A DNA stretch of 37,276 bases from Pseudomonadota bacterium. Lineage in GTDB: Bacteria; Myxococcota_A; UBA796; GCA-2862545. The stretch covers positions 1 through 37,276 of the forward strand of contig SYKL01000495.1 in the NCBI GenBank assembly GCA_005797785.1. Direction: 5' to 3'. The notes beneath the pieces are model-generated. The model was given only the letters and a program-made list of their open reading frames with translations. It searched no databases and had not been told where the DNA came from. This document shows, in pieces, positions 1 through 8,600 of the stretch (its first letter is position 1; every line of letters starts with the position of its first letter). Position numbers and translations under genes: made by a program.

Positions 1-50
1 ACCGCAGGATCCGCCGACGCCAGAGCGACACCCATCAACCACAGCGTCAA
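1..50 (-). CDS. N-terminus of an exported protein (partial, runs off left edge)
   Basis: Only about 16 codons are visible. On the minus strand a TTG start at 50 is preceded by a strong purine-rich ribosome-binding site (AGGAAGGGAGG). It opens a short hydrophobic N-terminus reading (M)TLWLMGVALASADPA, which looks like a signal peptide with an Ala-Ser-Ala cleavage site. An ATG at 35 is a possible shorter start. It lies about 30 bp downstream of the 139-residue exported protein on the same strand, so the two may be co-transcribed. Function cannot be judged from this fragment. Confidence 0.35.
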   Translation of the reverse strand, partial: MTLWLMGVALASADPA

Positions 51-79
51 AGCGCCTCCCTTCCTCGTTTATGCGTGTG

Positions 80-499
80 CTACCAGGAAAAAGAGGTCAC
101 AAGCCATTTGTCGCCCACCTTCTTCTGGGTACTCGGCGTCGGCATGCGGCTTTCTTCGCATTTGATCCAGATTTTCACTTCGGTGTCCTTGGCGGGATCT
201 CCTTCCACCCGGGTCACCTTGATCGAATCGTCCGGGGCGTGCAAGCAATGCTTCACGCCCGACTGTGCTCGGGTGAGCGCAAAGCGCTTCAAATCAGGAA
301 TTCCCGCCGGCGAGCAGAGAGTGGAGGTGTCACACCAAGAAGAGATCCATTCGTCCGATTTTCCATCGCGAAGCAGGATCAAAGAGGCTCGAACCGTGGC
401 CTCCGGGGTGCCTGCCGCGGGCGGTTCCGCAAGCGCCACCACTGGAATACTCAGCATCGAACCTAGCACAATTCCACGCAGCATTTGAACCGTCGACAT
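80..499 (-). CDS. small secreted hypothetical protein
   Basis: A 139-residue protein of unknown function. The open frame extends upstream to 733, but I take the ATG at 499 because it gives a clear signal peptide: a short positive N-terminus, a hydrophobic stretch (IVLGSMLSIPVVAL) and an AlaLeuAla-Glu cleavage region. The upstream extension is arginine-rich and overlaps the divergent sulfatase gene. The mature part has four Cys residues (two around WCDTSTLC, then KHC and IKC), which could form disulfides in the periplasm. It ends in KVGDKWLVTSFSW, the kind of ending seen in small NTF2-like or DUF4878-like lipid-binding folds. That resemblance is weak and I do not assign the family. It is transcribed divergently from the sulfatase with about 80 bp between starts. 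Confidence 0.6.
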   Translation of the reverse strand: MSTVQMLRGIVLGSMLSIPVVALAEPPAAGTPEATVRASLILLRDGKSDEWISSWCDTSTLCSPAGIPDLKRFALTRAQSGVKHCLHAPDDSIKVTRVEGDPAKDTEVKIWIKCEESRMPTPSTQKKVGDKWLVTSFSW

Positions 500-579
500 G
501 GAGACCCCCGGGCGTGTAAGCACAACCCGCGGACGAGGATAGAGCTTCCCGCATTCGAACTTCAAGTGGAATTTCCCCA

Positions 580-2046
580 ATGGCGTCCGATCCCCGGCTT
601 CTACCTGCGTCGTCCCTCCGCAACTGGGGACCATCGTTGGGCGTGGGGATCTTGTGTTTCCTGTCCTTTTTCTCGCGCACCTCGACGTTTGCTGGCGTCG
701 CCGAGAGCCTCGGGATCGCCACATGTGTGGCATTCATCGCAGCTTCAGTCCCATTTCTAATGCGGAGATGGCCCGCGCCTTCTTTTGGTTGCGCCGCCGT
801 GGGCGGCCTCGTTTCGATCCTCACGTTGTCGCCGCCAACCACACATCTGAAAGGTCAAACGCCTATTGTGTTGATCACGATCGACACCTTTCGCGCCGAT
901 CACGTCAATGAAAACACGCCTCACCTTCTAAGTTTGGCAAGCGAAGGCGTGCGTTTTACCAACGCAATCACGACCGCCCCCCTTACCGCCCCCGCACACG
1001 CCAGCCTGCTGACCGGCCTGGACGTCGACGTCCACGGTCTTCGGAAAAATGGCGGATTGACCGACTCTCCGACCATCGTCGAGCACCTCCGAGCGAAGGG
1101 CTGGCGAACGGGCGCCTTTGTTTCCGCCAATGTGCTCGGCCGACACACCCATTTAGACCGTGGGTTTGAGCACTACGACGATCGATTTTCGCTCCGGGCA
1201 CGTTGGGCCGGCGCCTTCGGACTGTTTCGAACGGGTGCCAAAAGCCGCTCAGGAGCCGACACCGTTGAACGAGCGCTTTCTTGGCTTGGTTCGGGGGAGT
1301 CCACCTTTCTTTGGATCCACTTGTACGACGCCCACCTTCCTTATGCGCCTCCCGCCGAATTCCGTCCCACACCCGATCAATTGTCCGCGCTCAAAGCGGC
1401 CGATCGCAACGACGAAAGCGTCCACCCGGAAGGACGCCATGGAAGCGAAGGAAAAGCGATGTACGCCGCTGAAACGCGATGGGTGGATGCCCTCGTCGGC
1501 CGCATCGTTGCCGGAACATCGCGAGAAACCCGCGTGATCGCCGTTGCCGACCACGGTGAAGCTCTGGGTGAGCACGAATATTGGTTCAACCACGGCGCCA
1601 TGCTTCACGAACCTGCCGTTCATATCCCGATGATCGTGCGTTGGCCTGGCACCCTCGCCGCCGGTTCCTCCAACCCGCAGCTCACCAGCATCACCGCTGT
1701 GCATGATTGGATCGGCGCTATGGCCGGTCTCAACGCCCCTCCAATAGCCATACAAAAAGTCTTGGCGTTCACGCCGGGCCAACAGAACCGTCGTTCCAAA
1801 AACAGGGAAGCACCTAAACCACAAGTCATAGCGGGCTTTCGGTACGCGGACTCCAAATTGGTGGCCGCAGCCGGATCCGGGGCGCAGTTCTTCGATCTCT
1901 CCCTGGATCCTTATGAACTGTCCCCCCAGCCCGTGCCCGCAGGCCTAACGGACGACGCGGCAGCGTTGGCGCTGCACCTCGATGCCCCCCTCTCCGCATC
2001 CTCCGAAGAAAAAGAACGCTTGAAGGCTCTAGGCTACGTGGAGTAA
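580..2046 (+). CDS. membrane-anchored sulfatase/alkaline-phosphatase superfamily hydrolase
   Basis: A 488-residue protein. Residues about 15-85 hold roughly three hydrophobic segments that should anchor it in the inner membrane, with the catalytic domain outside. The sulfatase fold (PF00884 type) starts at IVLITIDTFRAD (metal ligand Asp102) and includes the second metal site VADHGEALGEHE (Asp324-His325). It ends in the KERLKALGYVE tail common in this group. The nucleophile region reads LTAPAHASLLTG. Aligned with the sulfatase signature C/S-x-P-x-R, the modified Cys/Ser is Thr136 and the Arg is His140, so it cannot form formylglycine. It is more likely a phosphodiesterase or phosphotransferase-like member, or a sulfatase-like protein of unknown substrate. 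It heads a same-strand run with the Nfu-like and epimerase genes (34 bp gap to the next). Confidence 0.85.
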   Translation: MASDPRLLPASSLRNWGPSLGVGILCFLSFFSRTSTFAGVAESLGIATCVAFIAASVPFLMRRWPAPSFGCAAVGGLVSILTLSPPTTHLKGQTPIVLITIDTFRADHVNENTPHLLSLASEGVRFTNAITTAPLTAPAHASLLTGLDVDVHGLRKNGGLTDSPTIVEHLRAKGWRTGAFVSANVLGRHTHLDRGFEHYDDRFSLRARWAGAFGLFRTGAKSRSGADTVERALSWLGSGESTFLWIHLYDAHLPYAPPAEFRPTPDQLSALKAADRNDESVHPEGRHGSEGKAMYAAETRWVDALVGRIVAGTSRETRVIAVADHGEALGEHEYWFNHGAMLHEPAVHIPMIVRWPGTLAAGSSNPQLTSITAVHDWIGAMAGLNAPPIAIQKVLAFTPGQQNRRSKNREAPKPQVIAGFRYADSKLVAAAGSGAQFFDLSLDPYELSPQPVPAGLTDDAAALALHLDAPLSASSEEKERLKALGYVE

Positions 2047-2080
2047 TGTCGACCGGCTCCGACAGCGATACACCCTGAGC

Positions 2081-2917
2081 ATGGGCATTTTCTCCACGCT
2101 TGGGAAAATTCTGGGACTTTCGAGGCCGGTCGAGGCGTCCGACCTGGATGATTTCCACCTGACGGATCGGGCAAGAGCGCACCTGAAGGCGCTGACCGAT
2201 GGCCATACCCTGAATGTGGCCACTGCCCCCGCCGACCGCGGCCGGGTGGTTCGGGTCCAGGAAGGTCCCCCTCTGGCTTCCCTTCATGAAACCTTGCGAA
2301 TTGTCATCACGCAAGCGGACGTCGAACGCCTTCGTGGTCTGAGCCTCGACTGGTTGGACCAACGTTGGACGGTGGTTCTTAAACTCCGCTTGGACGCTTC
2401 CGAAACGCCCAATCCGAATGGACGCATGTACACGGTCGATCGTGTCCTTAATCTCGGCCCGCCGCGTTTTTTTGTAGCGGGCACCGCTGCTCCCGACCTG
2501 CCACAACGGCTACTTGAAATTGACGGGGTAAAATCGGTACTTCTACGCGATCGGCACGTGACCGTCGAGCGGCGGCCCAACACCCCATGGAAAGTCATCG
2601 ATCGAGCCGTCGATGCCGCGCTCCGTGAACACTTTCTGCTCTGTGGAACGGCCTTATCGGAGGAGCCTACCTCCACCCAGCACACCGGCCTTGAGGCCAG
2701 AATCGCCGAGGTGTTGCGCACTCAAATCGCGCCCATGGTGCACAAAGACGGCGGTGATATTGAGTTCCTATCGTTTCAGGACGGCATCGTCCGCGTCCAC
2801 ATGGTGGGGGCGTGCCGAAGCTGCCCCGCCGCCACCACCACGCTGAAATTGGGCGTCGAAGCGACTCTAAAGAGGGAGTTTCCAGGTCAGGTACACAGCG
2901 TCGAGCAAATCGGATGA
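2081..2917 (+). CDS. Nfu/NifU-type iron-sulfur cluster carrier with three domains
   Basis: A 278-residue cytoplasmic protein. The C-terminal domain (about 200-278) is a NifU C-terminal domain with GGDIEFLSF and the cluster-binding motif GACRSCPAAT, giving the CxxC pair Cys245/Cys248 that bridges a [4Fe-4S] cluster in a dimer. The middle domain (about 108-185) resembles the Nfu N-terminal domain (ETPNPNG, then LLEIDGVKSVLLRDRHVTV and W). The first 100 residues look like a degenerate A-type (IscA/HesB) domain without the usual cysteines, as in E. coli NfuA. It probably delivers Fe-S clusters to apo-proteins. Its stop overlaps the epimerase start (ATGA), so the two are translationally coupled. 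Confidence 0.85.
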   Translation: MGIFSTLGKILGLSRPVEASDLDDFHLTDRARAHLKALTDGHTLNVATAPADRGRVVRVQEGPPLASLHETLRIVITQADVERLRGLSLDWLDQRWTVVLKLRLDASETPNPNGRMYTVDRVLNLGPPRFFVAGTAAPDLPQRLLEIDGVKSVLLRDRHVTVERRPNTPWKVIDRAVDAALREHFLLCGTALSEEPTSTQHTGLEARIAEVLRTQIAPMVHKDGGDIEFLSFQDGIVRVHMVGACRSCPAATTTLKLGVEATLKREFPGQVHSVEQIG

Positions 2918-3834
2918 TCCTGATCACCGGTGGTGCAGGATTTATTGGGTCTCACCTCGTTCATCGCCTGGTCAACGACGGACATCGCGTCCGGATCCTG
3001 GACCTCCTCTGGGACACGCCCGAGGACCCGTCCAGCCGACAGATCGCCAACCTCGCGCACTTTCCCGTGGGGGTAGAGTTCATCCGTGGAGACGTCCGCG
3101 ATCCGCTCGCGGTTCGGCAGGCCATGACCGGGGTTACTACTGCCTTTCATCTCGCTGCTTTGGCAGGCGTGCACGCCAGCACCATCAACCCCGCACCTTA
3201 CTATGACGTCAACGTCGTGGGTACCGAACGAGTGCTCGAAGCCGCAACCTTTGCCAAGGTGCACCAGGTTATTTTCGCCTCGTCATCGTCGGTCTACGGC
3301 AACGCACCGACACCAACGCCTGAAAGCACGCCCACTAAACCCGAAAGCCCCTACGCTCACAGCAAGATCCTCGCGGAGCAACGCGTCCGGGACTGGGCCA
3401 CGTCGCACGGAAACGCGACGATTATTCGGCCTTTTACCGTCTACGGCCCAGGTCAACGTCCCAACATGGCCGTTTCACGGTTCATGAATGCACTCCGAAA
3501 CGGACAACCTATCCCTATTTTCGGTGATGGCACCATCACCCGCGACAACACCCACGTGCACGATGTCGTAGACGCACTTCGCATCCTACTCAAACACCCC
3601 GCTCCTTTTTCCACTTTCAACGTGGGAAGTGGAACTTCCGTCAGCCTGCTCGAATTGGGCGAGGAAGTGGGGCGCGCACTCGGTCTCAAACCCATGTTCG
3701 AATTTCATCCGCCGCAGCCCGGCGATGCGCAACACACCCAAGCGGACCTTGCTCACATTCAAAGAGAACTCCATTGGAAACCAAAATATTCCCTGCGTGA
3801 GGGCCTACGGCACACCCTGAAGGCCTCCCAGTGA
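2914..3834 (+). CDS. NAD-dependent sugar-nucleotide epimerase/dehydratase
   Basis: A 306-residue extended short-chain dehydrogenase. The Rossmann motif GGAGFIGSHLV is at the N-terminus. The active site has SSSSVYGN and YAHSK (Tyr147-x3-Lys151), and RPFTVYGPGQRPNMAVSRF follows as in UDP-glucuronate or UDP-glucose 4-epimerases and dTDP-glucose dehydratase relatives. I place the start at 2914 rather than the track start at 2812, because 2914 gives the NAD-binding motif at once and overlaps the previous stop by 4 bp. It probably converts a nucleotide sugar for a cell-surface polysaccharide or glycolipid. The exact substrate cannot be read from sequence. Confidence 0.88.
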   Translation: MILITGGAGFIGSHLVHRLVNDGHRVRILDLLWDTPEDPSSRQIANLAHFPVGVEFIRGDVRDPLAVRQAMTGVTTAFHLAALAGVHASTINPAPYYDVNVVGTERVLEAATFAKVHQVIFASSSSVYGNAPTPTPESTPTKPESPYAHSKILAEQRVRDWATSHGNATIIRPFTVYGPGQRPNMAVSRFMNALRNGQPIPIFGDGTITRDNTHVHDVVDALRILLKHPAPFSTFNVGSGTSVSLLELGEEVGRALGLKPMFEFHPPQPGDAQHTQADLAHIQRELHWKPKYSLREGLRHTLKASQ

Positions 3835-3845
3835 ATCTGCACTGG
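3828..3845. terminator. stop-codon hairpin at the end of the epimerase gene
   Basis: CCAGTG-AATCTG-CACTGG is a perfect 6-bp stem with a 6-base loop. The epimerase stop TGA (3832-3834) lies inside the left arm and loop. No T-run follows. It could be a U-less terminator or chance. It adjoins a separate palindrome at 3842-3853. Confidence 0.4.
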
Positions 3846-4019
3846 CCGGCCAGCCAGCGCGCGTTACATTGGGCCGCCAACCGGCATTGCAAAAAAAAAA
3901 CGGTGTGCACATAGCGCATGCAACGCCCGTTGTGGCTTGTTGGCGTTCGACAACCGGGTTTCCTGCTCCGCATCCTGCTGAATCCGGCGTTAAGAGCGCG
4001 CGCTCCGAAAGGAACGCCG
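3835..4019 (+). promoter_or_regulatory. upstream region of the pfa-like operon (palindrome and A10 tract)
   Basis: This 185-bp gap is the only sizeable non-coding space before the four-gene lipid operon, so the operon promoter is expected here. It contains a perfect 12-bp palindrome, CTGGCCGGCCAG (3842-3853), and an uninterrupted run of ten A (3891-3900), rare in this GC-rich DNA. The A-run could act as an UP-element or bend. A -35-like TTGCAA overlaps the start of the A-run, but its -10 partner is poor, so no promoter boxes are claimed. The pfaD frame is open back to 3918, but a GAAAGGA ribosome-binding site at about 4007-4013 points to the ATG at 4020. Confidence 0.35.
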
Positions 4020-5630
4020 ATGTTGCAGCACACTCCGGAACCGCAGGGCCACTTCGTCCCCGCAGGGCCGCTCCAATGGGGCAAATCCGCGGTGCTGGAG
4101 GCGATCCAACACCTTGAACAGCCGTTCGCGCTGGTTCGTGGAGAATCTGGCGTTGGAGCGGGTTTTCGAGGAGTCACAACCCTCGGCGGCCCCCCCACTT
4201 CGGGCGCACTCCCTTTGCTGGCCTGGGTTCCCGCGCTTCCTCCGGAACGCCTCGGAGATCCCAGCTTTCAGATGGTTTACGGCACCCGGTACAGCTATGT
4301 CGCCGGAGAAATGGCCAACGGGATCGGATCGGCCGAAATGGTGATCGCGATGGCCAAAGCCGGGATGATCGGCTTTTTTGGCTCAGGCGGGCTTTCGACC
4401 GAGCGGGTGCGAACGGCGGTTGAACGCATCCAGTCAGAACTCGGCGATCTCCCTTATGGATTCAACCTGATCCACTCGCCACAAGATCCGCGGCAAGAGC
4501 AAGCTCTGGTGGATCTCTACCTCGAAAAAGGCGTTCGAACCGTATGTGCGGCAGCGTTCATGTCGCTCACACCCGCCGTCGTGCACTACCGCGCCGCTGG
4601 CCTCAGCCGAAATGGCTCTGAAATTCACGTTTCCAACCGCCTGATCGCCAAGGTCAGCCGGGAAGAAGTCGCCACACATTTTCTCGCGCCCGCCCCCGAG
4701 AAGATCCTGCGAGCGTTGGTCGAACAAGGAAAAATCACCGCTGAACAAGCGGAACTTGCCCGCCAAGTTCCCATGGCGGACGACCTCACCGCTGAAGCCG
4801 ATTCCGGCGGGCACACCGATAACCGTGCTTCGTTCGTATTGATCCCGCTGATGCTCATGCTCAGGGATCGGATGCGCGCCGAACATGGCTACACCCAAAT
4901 CGTGCGAGTGGGCGCTGCAGGCGGTATTTCAACCCCTCAAGCGGTGGCGGCAGCCTTCGCGCTGGGCGCCGCCTATGTGGTCACCGGTACCGTCAACCAG
5001 GCCTGTATTGAAGCGGGAACTTCGGATTTGGCGAAATCGCTGCTCGCCCAAGCGGGAGCCGCGGACGTCGACATGGCGCCAGCCTCGGACATGTTCGAAG
5101 CTGGCGTAAAAGTTCAGGTATTGAAGCGCGGGACGATGTTTTCCCGGCGCGGCGAGCGGTTGTACGAAATCTGGAGGGAATATTCCTCCCTGGATGCGAT
5201 ACCATCAGACGAACGCCAGAAATTGGAAGAGCAAATCCTCCGCAGACCGGCCGAAGACGTGTGGAAGGACTGCGTCTCCTTCTTCTCAGAACGGGATCCC
5301 GCCCAACTGGAGCGCGCGGAACGAGAGCCAAAACATAAATTGGCGTTGATTTTCCGCTGGTATTTGGGGATGTCGTCGCGCTGGGCGATCGCCGGCGTCG
5401 AAGATCGCAAGCTCGATACTCAAATTTGGTGTGGTCCGGCGATCGGTGCGTTCAACGCCTGGACCCGCGGAACTTTCCTCGCTGAACCCGCGAACCGCCG
5501 TGTTGCCACGGTGGCCGCAAATCTGCTGGCGGGGGCTGCCGCGATCACTCGATCGCGCTGGTTAAACGCCCAAGGCATCGATCTCGGACCGGAAGCGCTG
5601 GCGTGGACCCCGCGCCCGATCAACGAATAA
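4020..5630 (+). CDS. pfaD: PfaD-like trans-acting enoyl reductase (FMN) of a PUFA/secondary-lipid synthase
   Basis: A 536-residue FMN-dependent TIM-barrel protein of the PfaD / 2-nitropropane-dioxygenase-like family (Pfa1 in myxobacteria). It reduces enoyl-ACP intermediates bound to the megasynthase. Diagnostic stretches are VAGEMANGIGSAEMVIAMA, GMIGFFGSGGL, SVCAAAF-type core VRTVCAAAFMSLTPAVV, and VRVGAAGGISTPQAVAAAF followed by GAAYVVTGTVNQ, the flavin-phosphate site. The track starts at 3918, but the first 34 residues are basic and unlike the family. The ATG at 4020 has GAAAGGA 7 bp upstream and begins with the usual ...VPAGPLQWG N-terminus. It is the first gene of the operon, 10 bp before the next. 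Confidence 0.93.
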   Translation: MLQHTPEPQGHFVPAGPLQWGKSAVLEAIQHLEQPFALVRGESGVGAGFRGVTTLGGPPTSGALPLLAWVPALPPERLGDPSFQMVYGTRYSYVAGEMANGIGSAEMVIAMAKAGMIGFFGSGGLSTERVRTAVERIQSELGDLPYGFNLIHSPQDPRQEQALVDLYLEKGVRTVCAAAFMSLTPAVVHYRAAGLSRNGSEIHVSNRLIAKVSREEVATHFLAPAPEKILRALVEQGKITAEQAELARQVPMADDLTAEADSGGHTDNRASFVLIPLMLMLRDRMRAEHGYTQIVRVGAAGGISTPQAVAAAFALGAAYVVTGTVNQACIEAGTSDLAKSLLAQAGAADVDMAPASDMFEAGVKVQVLKRGTMFSRRGERLYEIWREYSSLDAIPSDERQKLEEQILRRPAEDVWKDCVSFFSERDPAQLERAEREPKHKLALIFRWYLGMSSRWAIAGVEDRKLDTQIWCGPAIGAFNAWTRGTFLAEPANRRVATVAANLLAGAAAITRSRWLNAQGIDLGPEALAWTPRPINE

Positions 5631-5640
5631 CGGAGAGCCT

Positions 5641-8600
5641 GTGGAACCCATTGCTATCGTCGGAATGGCCTGCCTTCTCCCCAAAGCGCCCGATTTGGCG
5701 TCGTACTGGCGCAACATCCTCGATGCGTCGGATTGCACTTCGGAACTCCCCGACGACCACAGTTGGCGAGCGGACGAGCATTTTGACGCCGACCCCGCAG
5801 TGCCCGACAAAACCTATTGCCGACGCGGCGGCTTTATCGACAAAGTCCCCTTCGATCCGATGGCGTTTGGTCTTCCGCCGAACATTCTCGATGCGGTGGA
5901 CACCTCTCAGCTGCTGTCGTTGATCGTCGCCCGCGAAGCCCTGAAAGACGCTGGGATCGACCCCGACAAAGACAATTGGCCTCGCCAACGCACCAGCTGC
6001 ATCATGGGGATCACCGGCACCCAAGAGCTGGCGATCACCCTCGGTTCCCGTTTGCACGGCCCGACCTGGCGAAAAGCGATGCTCCGTTGCGGCGTCGACG
6101 GCGCCCTGGCCGATCGCGTGGTTGAAGACATTGGAAAGCACTTTCCGGAATGGCAGGAGCAGAGTTTCCCCGGCCTGCTCGGAAATGTCGTGGCCGGACG
6201 GATCGCCAACCGCCTCGATTTGGGCGGTACCAACTGTGTTGTAGACGCTGCATGTGCGTCTTCGCTCGCCGCAATCCAGCTGTCCATCGCCGATCTTCAG
6301 GCCGGAAAGTCCGATCTGGCAATCTCCGGCGGGGTAGACACGCTGAACGACATCTTCATGTACATGTGCTTCAGCAAGACGCCGGCCCTGTCCAAAACCG
6401 GCCATTCTCGCCCGTTTGACGCCAACGCGGACGGCACGCTGATCGCCGAAGGCATCGCGATCGCGGTCATGAAGCGACTCTCTGACGCCGAGCGCGATGG
6501 CGACCGGGTCTACGCGGTGATCAAGGGGCTCGGAACCTCCTCCGACGGCCGATACAAGAGCATCTACGCTCCAAACAGCTCCGGCCAAGCTGTCGCCCTC
6601 CGTCGCGCCTATGAAGACGCCGGTTTCCCCTTGGAAACCATCGAATTGATCGAAGCACATGGCACCGGCACCAAAGCCGGCGACATCGCTGAGATCGAGG
6701 GTCTCAAAGCCGTATTTGCGGATTCTCCCCGCCCCAACCGCCACATCGCGATCGGATCGGTCAAGTCGCAGATCGGGCATACCAAATCCGCCGCTGGAGC
6801 GGCCGGCCTGCTCAAAGCGGCGCTCGCCCTTCATCAACGCGTGTTGCCGCCCACCGCGAAGGTGACCACCGTCAACCCCAAAATGGGCTTGGAAAAGAGC
6901 AAGTTGTACGTCAATTCGTTCGCGCGGCCATGGATCCGCAGCAACGATTTTCCTCGCCGCGCAGGGGTGAGCGCCTTCGGATTCGGCGGTTCAAACTTTC
7001 ACTTGGCGTTGGAGGAGCATGGTTCCGCCGACGCAGCCCCAGCGTATGGCCCTGCAACTGAGGAATTGTTCCTGTTTGGAGCCGAAAGTTCCCAGGATCT
7101 ATCATCGGCGTTGCAAGCCGGTGGGACCACTCTAGCCCAAGCCTCCCGCGACGTCTTGAGCCGTTGGAAACCGGCTTCTTGGGTGGCGGCATTTACGGCA
7201 GAAACCCTCGCGGACCTTCAGCAAAAGTTGGAGGTTGCCCGCAGCTTACTCGCCAATGGCGGCGGTGAAAAAGGCGGAGTCTTCGTCGCTCAGCCGAAAG
7301 CTGACGCGCGTCGCACCGCAGTGCTGTTTCCTGGCCAGGGATCCCAGTATACATCGATGGGGCGCACCCTGGCGCTCCGCCACGCCACCTTCCGAAGCGC
7401 GCTCGATCGCGCGGAAACCGCATTTGTCGCGAACGGAAAATCGTTGGCGGAGGTGGTCTACCCGATCCCCGCGTTCAACGAGGACGATCGTCAAGCCCAG
7501 GAAGCGCACCTGACCGCCACCGAATGGGCGCAGCCTGCGATCGGAGCCATCTCCAAGGCCATGTTCGAGCTGCTTCGGAGCTTTGGCGTCCAGGCCGAGG
7601 CCTTCGCTGGCCACAGCTACGGCGAGCTCGTCGCCCTGCATGCAGCGGGAGTGCTCGATGAAGCTTCGTTCTTTGCGGCATCGATCGCTCGCGGCGAGGC
7701 GATGTCGGATCGCGGCGGGGACCGCGGCACCATGGCCGCGGTGGCCGGCGATCCCGCGACGGTCGATTCAGCCCTGCTCGGAATCCCCGATGTGGGCGTT
7801 GCCAACCGCAATCACCCTCGGCAGACGGTGATCTCCGGAACGAAGACCGGAATTGCGTTGGCGATGCAAGCGCTCACCAAAGCTGGGCTTACCGTCAAAG
7901 CGCTGTCGGTTTCCGCGGCCTTCCATTCGCCGTTGGTCGCCGACGCCAAAGTGCCTTTCGCACTGTGCCTTCAAGCGCTGACGTTTGCGGCACCCGATGT
8001 ACCCGTGTACGCAAATACCTCTGCTCGACCCTACCCTTCTGAGCCCGACGCCATGCGCCAGACGTTGGCCGACCAGATCACGGCGCCGGTCGACTTTGTT
8101 GGAATCGTCAAGTCGCTTTACGAATCGGGGGTGAGAACCTTCGTCGAGTGCGGTCCGAAAGGGGTTCTCGCTGGCCTGCTTCGACAAAATCTGCGCGGTA
8201 AGGACGGGGTAGCCATCGTGAGCATCGACGCTGAGGCCGAGAGGGTCGACGGCGATGCCCAATTCAAGCGCGCCCTGGCCCATCTGGCGGCCCGCGGCGT
8301 GCCCGTCGACATCGCACCGCTCCTCCGCGACAGCCTGCCCCAGGAACCCCGCACGGCGGGCAGCAAGGCCACGGTCTGGTTGGGCGGTGCAAACTACCGA
8401 AAGCCGGAAACCATCTCGCCACCCGCGCCGAAAGACCTGCCGGTCGCTCCCAAGCCGGTGGTCGAAACCGTGGCCCAGGCCCCGGTCCCCAAAGTTCCGG
8501 TTCAAGCCGTGGAGAAGCGTGAGGCCCCACCCGTGCACGCTCCAACGCCGTCCATTTCTACACCGACCGCGGCCAGCACTTTAGTTCCTTCTTCCTCATC

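Noticed and set aside
3918-4019. Upstream start for pfaD
   Set aside because: 34 extra residues unlike the family; the ATG at 4020 has a proper ribosome-binding site.
5620-6837. 405-aa minus-strand ORF antisense to the PfaA ketosynthase
   Set aside because: It mirrors the codons of the strongly conserved KS on the plus strand and shows no family motif; a shadow ORF of GC-rich DNA.
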